A stretch of 64,000 bases of DNA, taken from assembly GCA_019420945.1 (NCBI GenBank), contig JAHZGF010000009.1:21980-85979 (forward strand), read 5' to 3'. Numbering within the stretch: position 1 is the first letter of the stretch; the number at the start of each line of letters is the position of its first letter. The translations under genes were made by a program, and so were the position numbers. Below are positions 24,694 through 32,375 of the stretch, piece by piece. The notes below the pieces were generated by a model. The model ran no database searches and was not told the origin of the DNA. It saw nothing but the letters and a program-made list of their open reading frames with translations. Origin of the DNA: Clostridiales bacterium. GTDB taxonomy: Bacteria; Bacillota; Clostridia; Oscillospirales; Oscillospiraceae.

Positions 24694-25818
24694 ATGAACA
24701 TTCAGCAGTATTTTCTGACCGGCAACGACTGTTACAAGGCCGGACGGCAGATCACCCCCGCCGGCATTGTGGTTCACGATACCGCCACCAATCAGCGGAA
24801 GGTGTCCGCCTACCTCAACAGCTGGAACAAGTCCGGTGTGGAAAAATGCGTCCATGCCTTCATCGGCACCCTACCCGACGGCAGCTTCGGCGTGGCCCAG
24901 ACACTGCCCTGGACTATGCGCTGCTGGGGCTGCGGCTCTGGCAGCAAGGGCAGCTACAACAACAGCCATATTCAGTTTGAGATCTGCCAGGATGACCGGA
25001 GCGACCAGGCCTGGTTTGAGCAGTGCTATGCTCAGGCGGTGGAGCTGTGCGCCGATCTGTGCCGCACCTACGGCCTCAGCGTTGACACCATCGTAGATCA
25101 TTCCGAGGCCCACGCCCGGGGCTATGCCAGCAACCACGCCGACACCACCGACTGGTTCCCGATTTACGGCAAGAGCATGGACACTTTCCGGGCCGACGTG
25201 CGGGTGGTTATGAACGGCGGTACCGTGTCCGGCGCCACCGATGCTGACCTCTACCGGGTCCGCAAGAGCTGGGACGATGCTTCCTCCCAGCTGGGGGCCT
25301 TCTCTGTGCTGGACAACGCCAAGGCGCTGGCGGACGCCAACCCCGGTTACAGCGTCTTTGACTCCACCGGTACGGCGGTATATACCCCCGGCGGGGCAGC
25401 TCCCGCCCCTGACCCGGACCCCGAATCCGATACCGGCCCGGCCCTGTTCCAGAGATGGCTCAACTCCGGTTATTCCGCTGGTCTGACCGTGGACGGCCTC
25501 TGGGGCCCCAAGACCCGGAAGGCGGCCACAGCGGCCCTGCAGACGGAACTCAATGACCAGTTTGGCAAGGGCCTGTCCGTGGACGGCATCTGGGGCAGCA
25601 AGACCAAGGCCGCCTGCATCAACGTCAAACAGGGCGCCCGTGGCAATCTGACCAGGATCATCCAGGGCGTTCTCTACTGCCGAGGCTACGACCCCAAGGG
25701 CTTTGACGGCGTTTTCGGCACAGGCTGCGCCGCTGCCGTGAAGGCCTTCCAGACTAACCAGGGCCTCAGCGCCGACAGCGTGGTTGGCAAGAATACCTGG
25801 GCGGTCCTGATGAGTTGA
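24694..25818 (+). CDS. N-acetylmuramoyl-L-alanine amidase endolysin
   Basis: The protein has 374 residues. The Amidase_2 domain (about residues 15-165) has zinc-ligand motifs 'GIVVHDTA', 'QFEICQD' and 'HADTTDWFP'. A Pro/Asp linker (about residues 230-248) leads to a C-terminal wall-binding region with peptidoglycan-binding-like repeats ('LTVDGLWGPKTRKAATAALQ', 'LSVDGIWGSKTKAACINVKQ', 'FDGVFGTGCAAAVKAFQTNQGL'). It cleaves the amide bond between muramic acid and the stem peptide at host lysis. It ends the phage late operon before a strong terminator. Confidence 0.93.
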   Translation: MNIQQYFLTGNDCYKAGRQITPAGIVVHDTATNQRKVSAYLNSWNKSGVEKCVHAFIGTLPDGSFGVAQTLPWTMRCWGCGSGSKGSYNNSHIQFEICQDDRSDQAWFEQCYAQAVELCADLCRTYGLSVDTIVDHSEAHARGYASNHADTTDWFPIYGKSMDTFRADVRVVMNGGTVSGATDADLYRVRKSWDDASSQLGAFSVLDNAKALADANPGYSVFDSTGTAVYTPGGAAPAPDPDPESDTGPALFQRWLNSGYSAGLTVDGLWGPKTRKAATAALQTELNDQFGKGLSVDGIWGSKTKAACINVKQGARGNLTRIIQGVLYCRGYDPKGFDGVFGTGCAAAVKAFQTNQGLSADSVVGKNTWAVLMS

Positions 25819-25852
25819 CTTGTGTAGGACAAGCTGGTATTCTAAGAATAAG

Positions 25853-25888
25853 AAAAGAGAGCTTCCGCAAATGGAAGCTCTCTTTTAT
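25853..25888 (+). terminator. Terminator of the phage late operon
   Basis: A perfect 14-bp stem pairs 25853-25866 with 25873-25886 (AAAAGAGAGCTTCC / GGAAGCTCTCTTTT), with a 6-base loop and a T tract. It lies 35 bases after the endolysin stop. Confidence 0.9.
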
Positions 25889-25949
25889 GTCATCATCATG
25901 GTGCAGATTCCTCGGTACCTGAATCGTGTTCACAATGGCGCACCGGTAC

Positions 25950-25991
25950 AAAAACGCCCCCTGCATCTGGAGAAGCCTGATGCAGGGGGCG
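25950..25991 (-). terminator. Terminator for the minus-strand padR operon
   Basis: CGCCCCCTGCATC (25955-25967) pairs with GATGCAGGGGGCG (25979-25991). Read on the minus strand the stem is followed by TTTTTG, so it ends transcription coming from the genes at 26-27.3 kb. Confidence 0.8.
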
Positions 25992-26045
25992 GTCTATTTA
26001 ATCCATATTGTTGGATCTGTGTCAACAGGGGGGAGAAGAGAGTGG

Positions 26046-26513
26046 TTAGGTAATGTTGCCGTTTTTATCGCAGGTGATGCTGATTTCCACCGGCACTTGG
26101 GCGTTTAAAAACTTGGTCAGCTTGCCGGAGAGGGAAGCGGTTCCGCCGCTGGAAGTCAGAGAATTCTGGGTGAATTTCCAGCCGTTGTAGGTAGTGCTCT
26201 GGGAAACCCGCTTAGAGACCACGGACACAGAGCTGCCGGTATAAGAAAATTCTGCGGTCAGGGCGATGACGCCGATGGTGGTGTCTCCCTTGACAAAGGT
26301 CCGCTTTCTGGTAACGGTCTTGGAGGAGCTGCGGGACAGATCCTGGACAATCAGCTCGTCAATTACGGTGATTACGGAGCCATCCTCTGTGGTGATCTGA
26401 GTGGTGGTGGTTTCTGCTTCGGTGGCGGTGTCATAGGCTCCAGCGCTAAAACAAGCGGTCAGGGCCAGCAAAAGGCAGAGGGTAAGGGTAGCAAAGGATT
26501 TCAGCGGTTTCAT
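26046..26513 (-). CDS. Secreted hypothetical protein
   Basis: The protein has 155 residues with a clear signal peptide (MKPLKSFATLTLCLLLALTA, about residues 1-26) and then a Thr/Ser-rich beta-type extracellular domain. The minus-strand ATG (26511-26513) has GGAGTT upstream. It is the last gene of a three-gene PadR-led operon. The function is unknown; small secreted proteins of this kind appear downstream of PadR/anti-sigma pairs. Confidence 0.7.
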   Translation of the reverse strand: MKPLKSFATLTLCLLLALTACFSAGAYDTATEAETTTTQITTEDGSVITVIDELIVQDLSRSSSKTVTRKRTFVKGDTTIGVIALTAEFSYTGSSVSVVSKRVSQSTTYNGWKFTQNSLTSSGGTASLSGKLTKFLNAQVPVEISITCDKNGNIT

Positions 26514-26538
26514 AGAATCAACTCCATTTCTTTTGGTT

Positions 26539-26922
26539 TTAAGAATTTGATGAGGAAGTACTCTCGTCAACATAAGTTTCCTCGAAGGCGTAGACTGGGG
26601 ATTTTGCATTATGTATGGCAAATGCATAGGATAGGAACGAAATCAAACCAGCGCAAACAACCAGAATGATAAGCAGGCCAATCCACCGCCTTCTGCGCCA
26701 GCTTTTTTGTTCCTTCTCAGAATACCCTTCACACAGAATTTGGGCCAGTTCCGCTGGTGTGCCGAAGGCCTCCAGCACTTTGGCGTCATCTGCGTTGGGC
26801 TCTTCCTGTTGAAAAGACATAAGAAGCGAGTCCAGGTTTTCCATTATCGCCTTCTTTTTCTTCCCCGGGCACCGCATGGCCCGGAGCACTTGTTTACGAT
26901 ACTTCTGTACCGCCTGATTCAC
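26539..26922 (-). CDS. HAAS/DUF1700-like membrane protein
   Basis: The protein has 127 residues: an N-terminal helical bundle ('YRKQVLRAMRCPGKKKKAIMENLDSLLMSFQQEEPNADDAKVLEAFGTPAELAQIL') typical of the HAAS/DUF1700 helical domain, then one transmembrane helix (about residues 79-103) and a short tail. In Firmicutes such proteins are co-encoded with PadR repressors. It overlaps the padR gene by 4 bases, which supports that pairing. Confidence 0.75.
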   Translation of the reverse strand: MNQAVQKYRKQVLRAMRCPGKKKKAIMENLDSLLMSFQQEEPNADDAKVLEAFGTPAELAQILCEGYSEKEQKSWRRRRWIGLLIILVVCAGLISFLSYAFAIHNAKSPVYAFEETYVDESTSSSNS

Positions 26923-27287
26923 TGTAAATTTCCCCCCTGTAACAGATTTGAAACTCCGCCGATGAAACGGAGATAAATCTCATATAGTTCTTTTCGGTAT
27001 GTGATTCCTTTTTCGGTTATTTTGTAATACTGCCGCAGCCGTCCGTCAGGAGCGATGCGCTTCCCGCTTTCCACAATAAACCCGGCCTTATAAATCCGGG
27101 AAATGCTGGCATAGGGAAATTCAATATGAATTGTATCTAAACTCCGCTGTTGGATTTCAGAAGTGAGCGCACCAATATAGTTCTCTTTTTCTGAAAGAAG
27201 CGTGAGAATCAAAAACTCGGTTAAGGCTTTTTTTAAGTTCTCCTCCAGCAAAGAGGCAGAGCGCCTTTCGGTTAAGGGTCCCTCCAT
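26919..27287 (-). CDS. PadR-family transcriptional regulator
   Basis: The protein has 122 residues. The PadR winged helix is visible: 'LKKALTEFLILTLLSEKENYIGALTSEIQQ', 'EFPYASISRIYKAGFIVESGKRIAPDGRLRQYYKITEKGITYRKEL', where the last part is the wing. It probably represses its own operon. Its ribosome site AAGGAG lies inside a palindrome (27288-27305) next to the start, and a second inverted repeat flanks its -10 box. Confidence 0.88.
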   Translation of the reverse strand: MEGPLTERRSASLLEENLKKALTEFLILTLLSEKENYIGALTSEIQQRSLDTIHIEFPYASISRIYKAGFIVESGKRIAPDGRLRQYYKITEKGITYRKELYEIYLRFIGGVSNLLQGGNLQ

Positions 27288-27350
27288 AATTAAGACTCCT
27301 TAATTGAAATCATGTGCGTCTATCATATCCTTGAAACGCACAAACGTCAA
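27288..27350 (-). promoter_or_regulatory. padR operon promoter with two dyads
   Basis: On the minus strand TTGACG (27345-27350) and TATGAT (27322-27327) are spaced by 17 bases. TGTGCGT (27313-27319) and ACGCACA (27336-27342) form an inverted repeat around the -10 box. AATTAAG (27288-27294) and CTTAATT (27299-27305) form a dyad that contains the AAGGAG ribosome site. Both dyads are candidate PadR autoregulatory sites. Confidence 0.7.
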
Positions 27351-27709
27351 GAAAATTACTTAAAGTATATTTTTTGTTATTGACAAATAAAAAGTCGAAT
27401 GCTATGCTTGAAACAGAAAAAGCGTTGTGTAATTTGCATATATTGATTTTCTAAATATTGTGCAATACTTCGAAAAACGAAGGAAATAACCGGATTTATA
27501 GCTGGTGTACTCCGATGAAACAGGGGATTTTGCTGCCAGCTGCTCCCAATCCACCTTTGTCAATAGCGGAAAGAATGTGGAACTTACCGCTGATAGCAAC
27601 GGCATATTCCGCCGTTGCTATTGCCACATTTCAGGTGCTTTTACTCTTAGTATAAGCGTTTCTCTTTGCCCCATTCAAAATCTGCGCAACAGAAAGGTAC
27701 TGATGTTAC
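27351..27709. other. Gene-free interval with one perfect hairpin
   Basis: The region is AT-richer than its surroundings and I see no convincing gene. A perfect 11-bp stem ATAGCAACGGC (27593-27603) / GCCGTTGCTAT (27611-27621) has no T-run. A weak open frame (27505-27801) overlaps the next gene and lacks a ribosome site. It may be decayed sequence. Confidence 0.5.
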
Positions 27710-28033
27710 ATGAATGCCCAATCCCGCCTTCTGCAGCTGCTGAAGGAACGCAGCTGGACGGAAAGCAGGCTGTCCCAAGAGTGCGGTTTGCCCGAGGCTG
27801 ACATCGGCAGCATCCTCAGGCAGGAATCGGAACCCTCTGTTGCCACATTAGAAACCATTTGCAAGGGATTGGGAATTTCTTTGGCGCAGTTTTTCTCCGA
27901 ACAGGAAATTGTGGAGCTTACGCCGGACTTGAAGGAGCTGTTTGACAACTGGACCTGTCTGTCGGCGCGGCAAAAGTCTGCGGTAATCCAAATGCTGAGA
28001 GTTGTAAATTACAGAAGCCAGGGGTTTTATTGA
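27710..28033 (+). CDS. XRE-type helix-turn-helix regulator
   Basis: The protein has 107 residues. The N-terminal 60 residues form a Cro/C1-type helix-turn-helix ('LLQLLKERSWTESRLSQECGLPEADIGSILRQESEPSVATLETICKGLGISLAQFFSE'). The remaining helix 'FDNWTCLSARQKSAVIQMLRVV' is typical of small XRE regulators in Clostridia. No strong ribosome site is seen at ATG 27710. It stands alone before a terminator; the target is unknown. Confidence 0.8.
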   Translation: MNAQSRLLQLLKERSWTESRLSQECGLPEADIGSILRQESEPSVATLETICKGLGISLAQFFSEQEIVELTPDLKELFDNWTCLSARQKSAVIQMLRVVNYRSQGFY

Positions 28034-28042
28034 GCAAAACTG

Positions 28043-28075
28043 CCGGCTCCGGGTGCATGCCCGGAGCCGGTTTTA
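28043..28075 (+). terminator. Terminator after XRE regulator
   Basis: A perfect 11-bp GC stem, CCGGCTCCGGG (28043-28053) / CCCGGAGCCGG (28060-28070), is followed by TTTT. Confidence 0.88.
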
Positions 28076-28147
28076 CTATTTTGCGGCAAATAAAAGACGG
28101 GCGCAAAGGGGAGCTGAGCCGTCAGGTCGGCTACAGAATGCTTTTCG

Positions 28148-28176
28148 TTGCTTTTTGGCTGTTTTTGGGGTAATAT
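28148..28176 (+). promoter_or_regulatory. Candidate promoter of cysteine desulfidase-like gene
   Basis: TTGCTT (28148-28153) and TAATAT (28171-28176) are spaced by 17 bases, about 75 bases upstream of the start codon. Matches are moderate. Confidence 0.45.
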
Positions 28177-28249
28177 GGGTTACTGAGACTGGCTTACATG
28201 CCCACAGACAGGATGTATGATCATCAGAGCCAGCCGCTGGGAGGCAGTT

Positions 28250-29533
28250 ATGGATCAACGGATTTATCAGGAATATGTAAAAATACTGCGGGAAGAACTG
28301 ATGATGGCCATGGGATGCACCGAACCCATTGCCGTGGCATATGCCGCAGCTCTGGCCCGGGAGACGCTGGGCTGCATGCCTGAGTCAGTTCAGGTCAAGG
28401 CCAGCGCCAATATTATCAAGAATGTGAAAAGCGTTGTGGTGCCTAATACGGGAGGGCAGCGGGGAATCGCCGCCGCCGCCGTGGCGGGGATTGTGGCAGG
28501 AGACGCAGGAAAAAAACTGCAGGTGCTCTCAGCGGTGACTGAGCCTCAGATTCAGGAGATGGAGCGTTTTCTCTCCAGTGTGCCCTGCGCTGTGGAGCCC
28601 TCGGACCAGCCCTACGTCTTTGATATTCAGGTGCGGCTCACCGGAGGGGAACACACCGCCTTCTGTGAGATCTCAGGCTATCACACCAATGTCATCCGGT
28701 TGGAAAAGGACGGAACAGCGCTGGTAAACCGGGATTATACAGAACAGGGTACCGAACATGAGACAGACCGCAGTCTTTTGAATGTCAGCGACATTGTGGC
28801 CTTTGCCGATTGTGTGGCGCTGGAAGAGGTGCGGGATGTACTGCAGCGCCAGATCGACTGTAATACCGCCATTGCAGAGGAAGGCATGCGGGGGGATTGG
28901 GGGGCCAACATCGGCCGAGTGCTGATCCGCGCCTATGGAAACACAGTTCAGAACCGGGCCAAAGCCATGGCGGCGGCGGGATCGGATGCCCGGATGAGCG
29001 GCTGTGAGCTGCCGGTGGTGATCAATTCCGGCAGCGGCAACCAGGGCCTCACCGCCTCTTTGCCGGTGATTGTCTATGCCCGGGAGATGGGGGTAGATCA
29101 GGAGCAGCTGTACCGGGCGCTGGTGGTCTCCAATCTGGTTACCATCCACCTGAAAACCGGCATCGGCAGCCTGTCGGCCTATTGCGGCGCCACCAGCGCC
29201 GGATGTGGAGCCGGAGCAGGTATTTCCTATCTCCATGGAGGCAAAAGCAACGCCATTGCCCATACCATCGTTAACGCGGTGGCAATCAACTCCGGTATGA
29301 TCTGTGACGGTGCCAAGCCCAGCTGTGCGGCGAAAATTGCCTCTGCGGTGGAGGCGGGGCTGCTGGGTTGGCAGATGCAGCTCCAGGGAACAGAGTTTTA
29401 CGGCGGTGACGGCATTGTCACCAAAGGGGTGGAGAACACCATCCAGAATGTCAACCGGGTAGCTCGAATTGGAATGGCAGAGACGGACCGGGAGATTATT
29501 GAAATCATGATCGCCAATGAAACAAAATGCTGA
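28250..29533 (+). CDS. L-cysteine desulfidase-like Fe-S enzyme (UPF0597/CyuA)
   Basis: The protein has 427 residues. The family is related to the iron-sulfur L-serine dehydratase alpha chain; characterised members convert L-cysteine to pyruvate, ammonia and sulfide. Features seen are 'MAMGCTEPIAVAYAAALA' near the N-terminus, 'VVPNTGGQRGIAAAAVAG', 'VINSGSGNQGLTASLPVIVYA', 'CGATSAGCGAGAGISYLHGG' and 'SGMICDGAKPSCAAKIASAVEA', whose cysteines are candidate cluster ligands. ATG 28250 has GGAGG 5 bases upstream. It is a single-gene unit closed by a terminator. Whether cysteine is the real substrate here is inferred from the family. Confidence 0.87.
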   Translation: MDQRIYQEYVKILREELMMAMGCTEPIAVAYAAALARETLGCMPESVQVKASANIIKNVKSVVVPNTGGQRGIAAAAVAGIVAGDAGKKLQVLSAVTEPQIQEMERFLSSVPCAVEPSDQPYVFDIQVRLTGGEHTAFCEISGYHTNVIRLEKDGTALVNRDYTEQGTEHETDRSLLNVSDIVAFADCVALEEVRDVLQRQIDCNTAIAEEGMRGDWGANIGRVLIRAYGNTVQNRAKAMAAAGSDARMSGCELPVVINSGSGNQGLTASLPVIVYAREMGVDQEQLYRALVVSNLVTIHLKTGIGSLSAYCGATSAGCGAGAGISYLHGGKSNAIAHTIVNAVAINSGMICDGAKPSCAAKIASAVEAGLLGWQMQLQGTEFYGGDGIVTKGVENTIQNVNRVARIGMAETDREIIEIMIANETKC

Positions 29534-29544
29534 AGACAAAACGA

Positions 29545-29577
29545 AACCGGCCTGGGACAAGCCCAGGCCGGTTTTCT
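29545..29577 (+). terminator. Terminator after desulfidase-like gene
   Basis: A 12-bp stem, AACCGGCCTGGG (29545-29556) / CCCAGGCCGGTT (29562-29573), is followed by TTCTAT. It may also slow transcription from the opposite strand, since the next gene converges. Confidence 0.85.
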
Positions 29578-29610
29578 ATATTCAATAGCGGGTGGAAGCC
29601 CGTTTACCAA

Positions 29611-30465
29611 TCAGTGCTTGAGGGGCGGGATACCCAGAATTTTACGGGCTTCAGCAGAGGTGGCAGGGCGATTTCCAAAAGTGCGGACGGCTTGTACAGC
29701 TCTCTTTACCAACATCTGATTGGTTGCCATAATTTTATTTCCCTGTTCATCTTTTCCAAAGATTACATTGTCTTCCAACCCCACACGAATATGTCCGCCC
29801 AGGGCCAAAGTGGCATACAGAATGGGCATATGACCGGCGCCGACACCAAAGGCGGACCAGGTGGAGCCGGCTGGAATGTGTTCTTTCAGATAGAGCAGAT
29901 TTTCCACCGTGGCAGACATTCCGCCCAGTACGCCCAGGCAGAACTGAAAATGACAGGGGGAAGGAAGATGACCTTGTTTGACATAATATTCTGCTATCCC
30001 AAGCATACCTGCGTCAAAGATTTCAATTTCAGGCTTGATGCCCCGTTCCATGTAGACATCACCCAGCTGCTGAAGAAATTGAGGGGAGTTGAGAAAGACA
30101 GATCCAGGCATCCAGTTAAAACTGCCGGCGTCAAAGGAGCCCATCTCAATTCCAGGTACAGTCTTGTGATGCAGATAGCGCTGTTCATCGGTGGCGGGAT
30201 GGTCAGGAGATTGACCGGAGGAGGTGCAGTTAATGATGACATCGCAGTCTTTATAGCTGCGAATTTTGCGGACGATTTCTCCAAAGGCCTGGGTGTTCAT
30301 AGCGCCTTTGCCGTCCTCGGCCCGGGTGTGGATATGTACCACGGCAGCCCCCAACTGCCAGCACTCATAGGCGCACTGGGCGATTTCTTCTGGAGTTTCC
30401 GGGATATCATAGCCTGCAGGGGTGACTGCACCGGTCAAAGCGGCGGTGATAATAGTTGGATTCAT
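29611..30465 (-). CDS. BKACE-family beta-keto acid cleavage enzyme
   Basis: The protein has 284 residues. BKACE enzymes (including Kce of lysine fermentation) condense a beta-keto acid with acetyl-CoA and split it to acetoacetate plus a CoA ester. Motifs seen: 'IITAALTGAVTP', 'GAAVVHIHTRAEDGKG' with the zinc-binding His-x-His, 'VIINCTSSGQ', 'PEIEIFDAGML' and 'HIRVGLEDNVIFGKDEQGNKIMATN'. The usual length is about 275-300. The minus-strand ATG has GGAGGG upstream. Its promoter shares a composite element with the cyclase gene promoter at 31.4 kb, so the two are probably co-induced. Substrate unknown. Confidence 0.9.
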   Translation of the reverse strand: MNPTIITAALTGAVTPAGYDIPETPEEIAQCAYECWQLGAAVVHIHTRAEDGKGAMNTQAFGEIVRKIRSYKDCDVIINCTSSGQSPDHPATDEQRYLHHKTVPGIEMGSFDAGSFNWMPGSVFLNSPQFLQQLGDVYMERGIKPEIEIFDAGMLGIAEYYVKQGHLPSPCHFQFCLGVLGGMSATVENLLYLKEHIPAGSTWSAFGVGAGHMPILYATLALGGHIRVGLEDNVIFGKDEQGNKIMATNQMLVKRAVQAVRTFGNRPATSAEARKILGIPPLKH

Positions 30466-30518
30466 TTGGTTCCCTCCTGTATGGTATGTGGATTGCGATA
30501 TTGGTTTTCTTCAGTCTA

Positions 30519-30576
30519 TCGACTGCTGGGTATAATACAACCATCAAAAGGGATTGATGTGTCCAAAAGTGTACAT
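30519..30576 (-). promoter_or_regulatory. BKACE promoter with shared composite element
   Basis: Read on the minus strand: ATGTACACTTTTGGACAC (30576-30559), nine unrelated bases, TTTTGATG (30549-30542), G, TTGTAT as -35 (30540-30535), 16 bases, TAGACT as -10 (30518-30513). The same boxes in the same order and spacing precede the cyclase gene, which identifies a common regulator. Confidence 0.75.
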
Positions 30577-30606
30577 TTTTACGCTAGTTGTATTGAGGGA
30601 GTAGGA

Positions 30607-30649
30607 AACAGCGGTCAGCTGCACAGGTAGAGCAGCCGACCGCTGTTAT
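30607..30649 (-). terminator. Hairpin after tetR, probable terminator
   Basis: AACAGCGGTC (30607-30616) pairs with GACCGCTGTT (30638-30647), with an inner AGCTG/CAGC pairing. It lies directly behind the minus-strand TetR stop; the T-run is short. Confidence 0.55.
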
Positions 30650-31261
30650 TTATTCTGCTGGATTATCCTGATACAAAAAGCGATACCAAAATACCGCCAG
30701 AACCCGGCCCATGTCCATGGGGGACTCTTTCATGCCTGTTTCCAGCCAGTAGGAGATGACGCCCACATAAGTCCAGGCAGCCATCACCAGCGAGGTGGTT
30801 TTTGGGATGGAAGGATCTGTGGGATCGTTCCAGAGTCGGGTGCTGTCTACCAGCTGGCTGTAAATAATATGGGTGAACCGCTGCACAAAGTCTGACCTGC
30901 CCCGGCCGGACATGAAGAGCTGCCACCACACTTTTTGTTCGAGAATATAGCTGAAATAAGCACTTTCATATTTGCCGGTGATCAGATCCTCGTGAGGACA
31001 GGTGCGATATTCGGTGCCTGAGGCCTGAACCCGCTGCATCCGGGCCTGAAATCCGGAGAACAGCTCCTGCTCGATTTGCCCAATCAAGTCAAAAATGTCC
31101 ACATAGTGGGCGTAAAAAGCAGACCGAGAAACCTCAGCTTGAGTGATAATTTCAGATACCTTGATTTTGGAGAAATCCTTTTTTTGCAACAGTTCCGCGA
31201 ATGAGGCACGAATCAATTTATCAACCCGTGTCAGTTTTTTATCGGGGAGTGGGATCTCCAT
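30650..31261 (-). CDS. TetR/AcrR-family transcriptional regulator
   Basis: The protein has 203 residues. The N-terminal helix-turn-helix (about residues 10-60) reads 'RVDKLIRASFAELLQKKDFSKIKVSEIITQAEVSRSAFYAHYVDIFDLI'. The C-terminal domain resembles the TetR_C_33 or DhaS-like type found in clostridial catabolic regulators. It lies between the two promoters that share a composite element (30.5 and 31.4 kb), making it the leading candidate regulator for both. Its ligand is unknown. Confidence 0.88.
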   Translation of the reverse strand: MEIPLPDKKLTRVDKLIRASFAELLQKKDFSKIKVSEIITQAEVSRSAFYAHYVDIFDLIGQIEQELFSGFQARMQRVQASGTEYRTCPHEDLITGKYESAYFSYILEQKVWWQLFMSGRGRSDFVQRFTHIIYSQLVDSTRLWNDPTDPSIPKTTSLVMAAWTYVGVISYWLETGMKESPMDMGRVLAVFWYRFLYQDNPAE

Positions 31262-31322
31262 TGTAAAACCTCCGTCAAATCAGCACGCATTTTCACCATA
31301 CATCTGGCCAATAATCAGTCAT

Positions 31323-31351
31323 ATTATAGTCACTGCGGGAAAGGAATGCAA
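31323..31351 (-). promoter_or_regulatory. tetR promoter
   Basis: Minus-strand TTGCAT (31351-31346) and TATAAT (31328-31323) have a 17-base spacer, about 62 bases before the start codon. The shared composite box is absent here, so this gene may be controlled separately. Confidence 0.65.
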
Positions 31352-31424
31352 CAGGGCTGCTAGATTCGGATAAAAAACAGACAAAAACAAACTTTTTGTA
31401 GTATTTCACTCAAAAGGCGATTGT

Positions 31425-31489
31425 ATGTACACTTTTGCACACTACGCCGGATTTTGATGCTTGTATCAAAAGCACCTGCTAAATATACT
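31425..31489 (+). promoter_or_regulatory. Cyclase-operon promoter with shared composite element
   Basis: ATGTACACTTTTGCACAC (31425-31442), nine bases, TTTTGATG (31452-31459), C, TTGTAT as -35 (31461-31466), 17 bases, TATACT as -10 (31484-31489). TTTTGAT (31452-31458) and ATCAAAA (31465-31471) form a dyad over the -35 box. Layout matches the BKACE promoter base for base in the conserved boxes. Confidence 0.8.
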
Positions 31490-31527
31490 AAAGCCACAAA
31501 AACACGGATAGAAAGGATGTGCCTTTT

Positions 31528-32298
31528 GTGAAAGTTGTTGATCTAAGTCAGCCGATTGTGGATAACCTGCCGGTGGACCCTCCGGTTTCCGTGGCCCATA
31601 TTGAATACCAGGATCACCAGGCGGGAGCAGAGTCCATGCTGCCATTCTTCCCGGGAGCCACAAAGGAGGACCTGCCTGACGGAGCCGGATGGGCGGTGGA
31701 GAACATGACCCTGTCTTCCCATACCGGCACCCATTTGGATGCCCCCTGGCATTACCATCCCACTATGAACGGGGGAGAGCGGGCCATGACCATCGATGAG
31801 GTTCCTCTGGAATGGTGTATGGGCGATGGAGTGGTATTCGATTTTTCCGACAAACCGGACGGTTATGTGTGCACGCCGGAGGATTTGCAGGACTACCTTC
31901 GAAAAATCGGCTACACTTTAAAGCCCGGGGATATTGTACTGGTACATACCAATGCGGAGAACTATTGGGGTCAGCCTGAATTTCTCAACCATGGCTGTGG
32001 GATTGGCCGAGAAGCCACCCTTTGGCTTTGCGAACAAGGAATTCGAGTGGTAGGGACCAACGCCTGGAGCTGGGATGCACCCTTGAGCAGCATTGCAGCG
32101 CAGTTTGCGCAGACCGGTGACGCATCACTGATCTGGGAGGGACACAAAGCAGGCAAGGACTGCATCTACTGCCACTATGAGAAACTCACCAATCTGGATA
32201 AGTTGCCCCCTTACGGTTTTCGGTTTATCGGGCTGCCGGTGAAGATTCAAGGAGGCAGTGCCGGCTGGTCCCGTCCCATTGCCATCCTGGAAGATTGA
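31528..32298 (+). CDS. Cyclase-family metal hydrolase (kynurenine formamidase-like)
   Basis: The protein has 256 residues. The signature 'SSHTGTHLDAPWHY' (H-x-G-T-H-x-D-x-P, about residues 70-85) gives the metal ligands of the cyclase/KynB family, which hydrolyse amides or cyclic esters. Later motifs are 'IVLVHTNAENYW', 'GCGIGREATLWLCEQGIRVVGTNAWSWD' and 'FIGLPVKIQGGSAGWSRPIAIL'. Two GTG codons compete; 31528 has AAGGA at 10 bases while 31519 abuts it. It leads an operon with an MFS transporter and an enoate-reductase-like enzyme. Substrate unknown. Confidence 0.85.
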   Translation: MKVVDLSQPIVDNLPVDPPVSVAHIEYQDHQAGAESMLPFFPGATKEDLPDGAGWAVENMTLSSHTGTHLDAPWHYHPTMNGGERAMTIDEVPLEWCMGDGVVFDFSDKPDGYVCTPEDLQDYLRKIGYTLKPGDIVLVHTNAENYWGQPEFLNHGCGIGREATLWLCEQGIRVVGTNAWSWDAPLSSIAAQFAQTGDASLIWEGHKAGKDCIYCHYEKLTNLDKLPPYGFRFIGLPVKIQGGSAGWSRPIAILED

Positions 32299-32375
32299 TT
32301 TGCTGCTGTTTTTGGGGGGCTTTAACGGGGTTGTGCATGATTTGAATTGAGAGAAAAAGATAAGGAGAATTACGT

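Noticed and set aside
27505..27801. 98-codon frame upstream of the XRE gene
   Set aside because: Overlaps the XRE gene in another frame and has no ribosome site.
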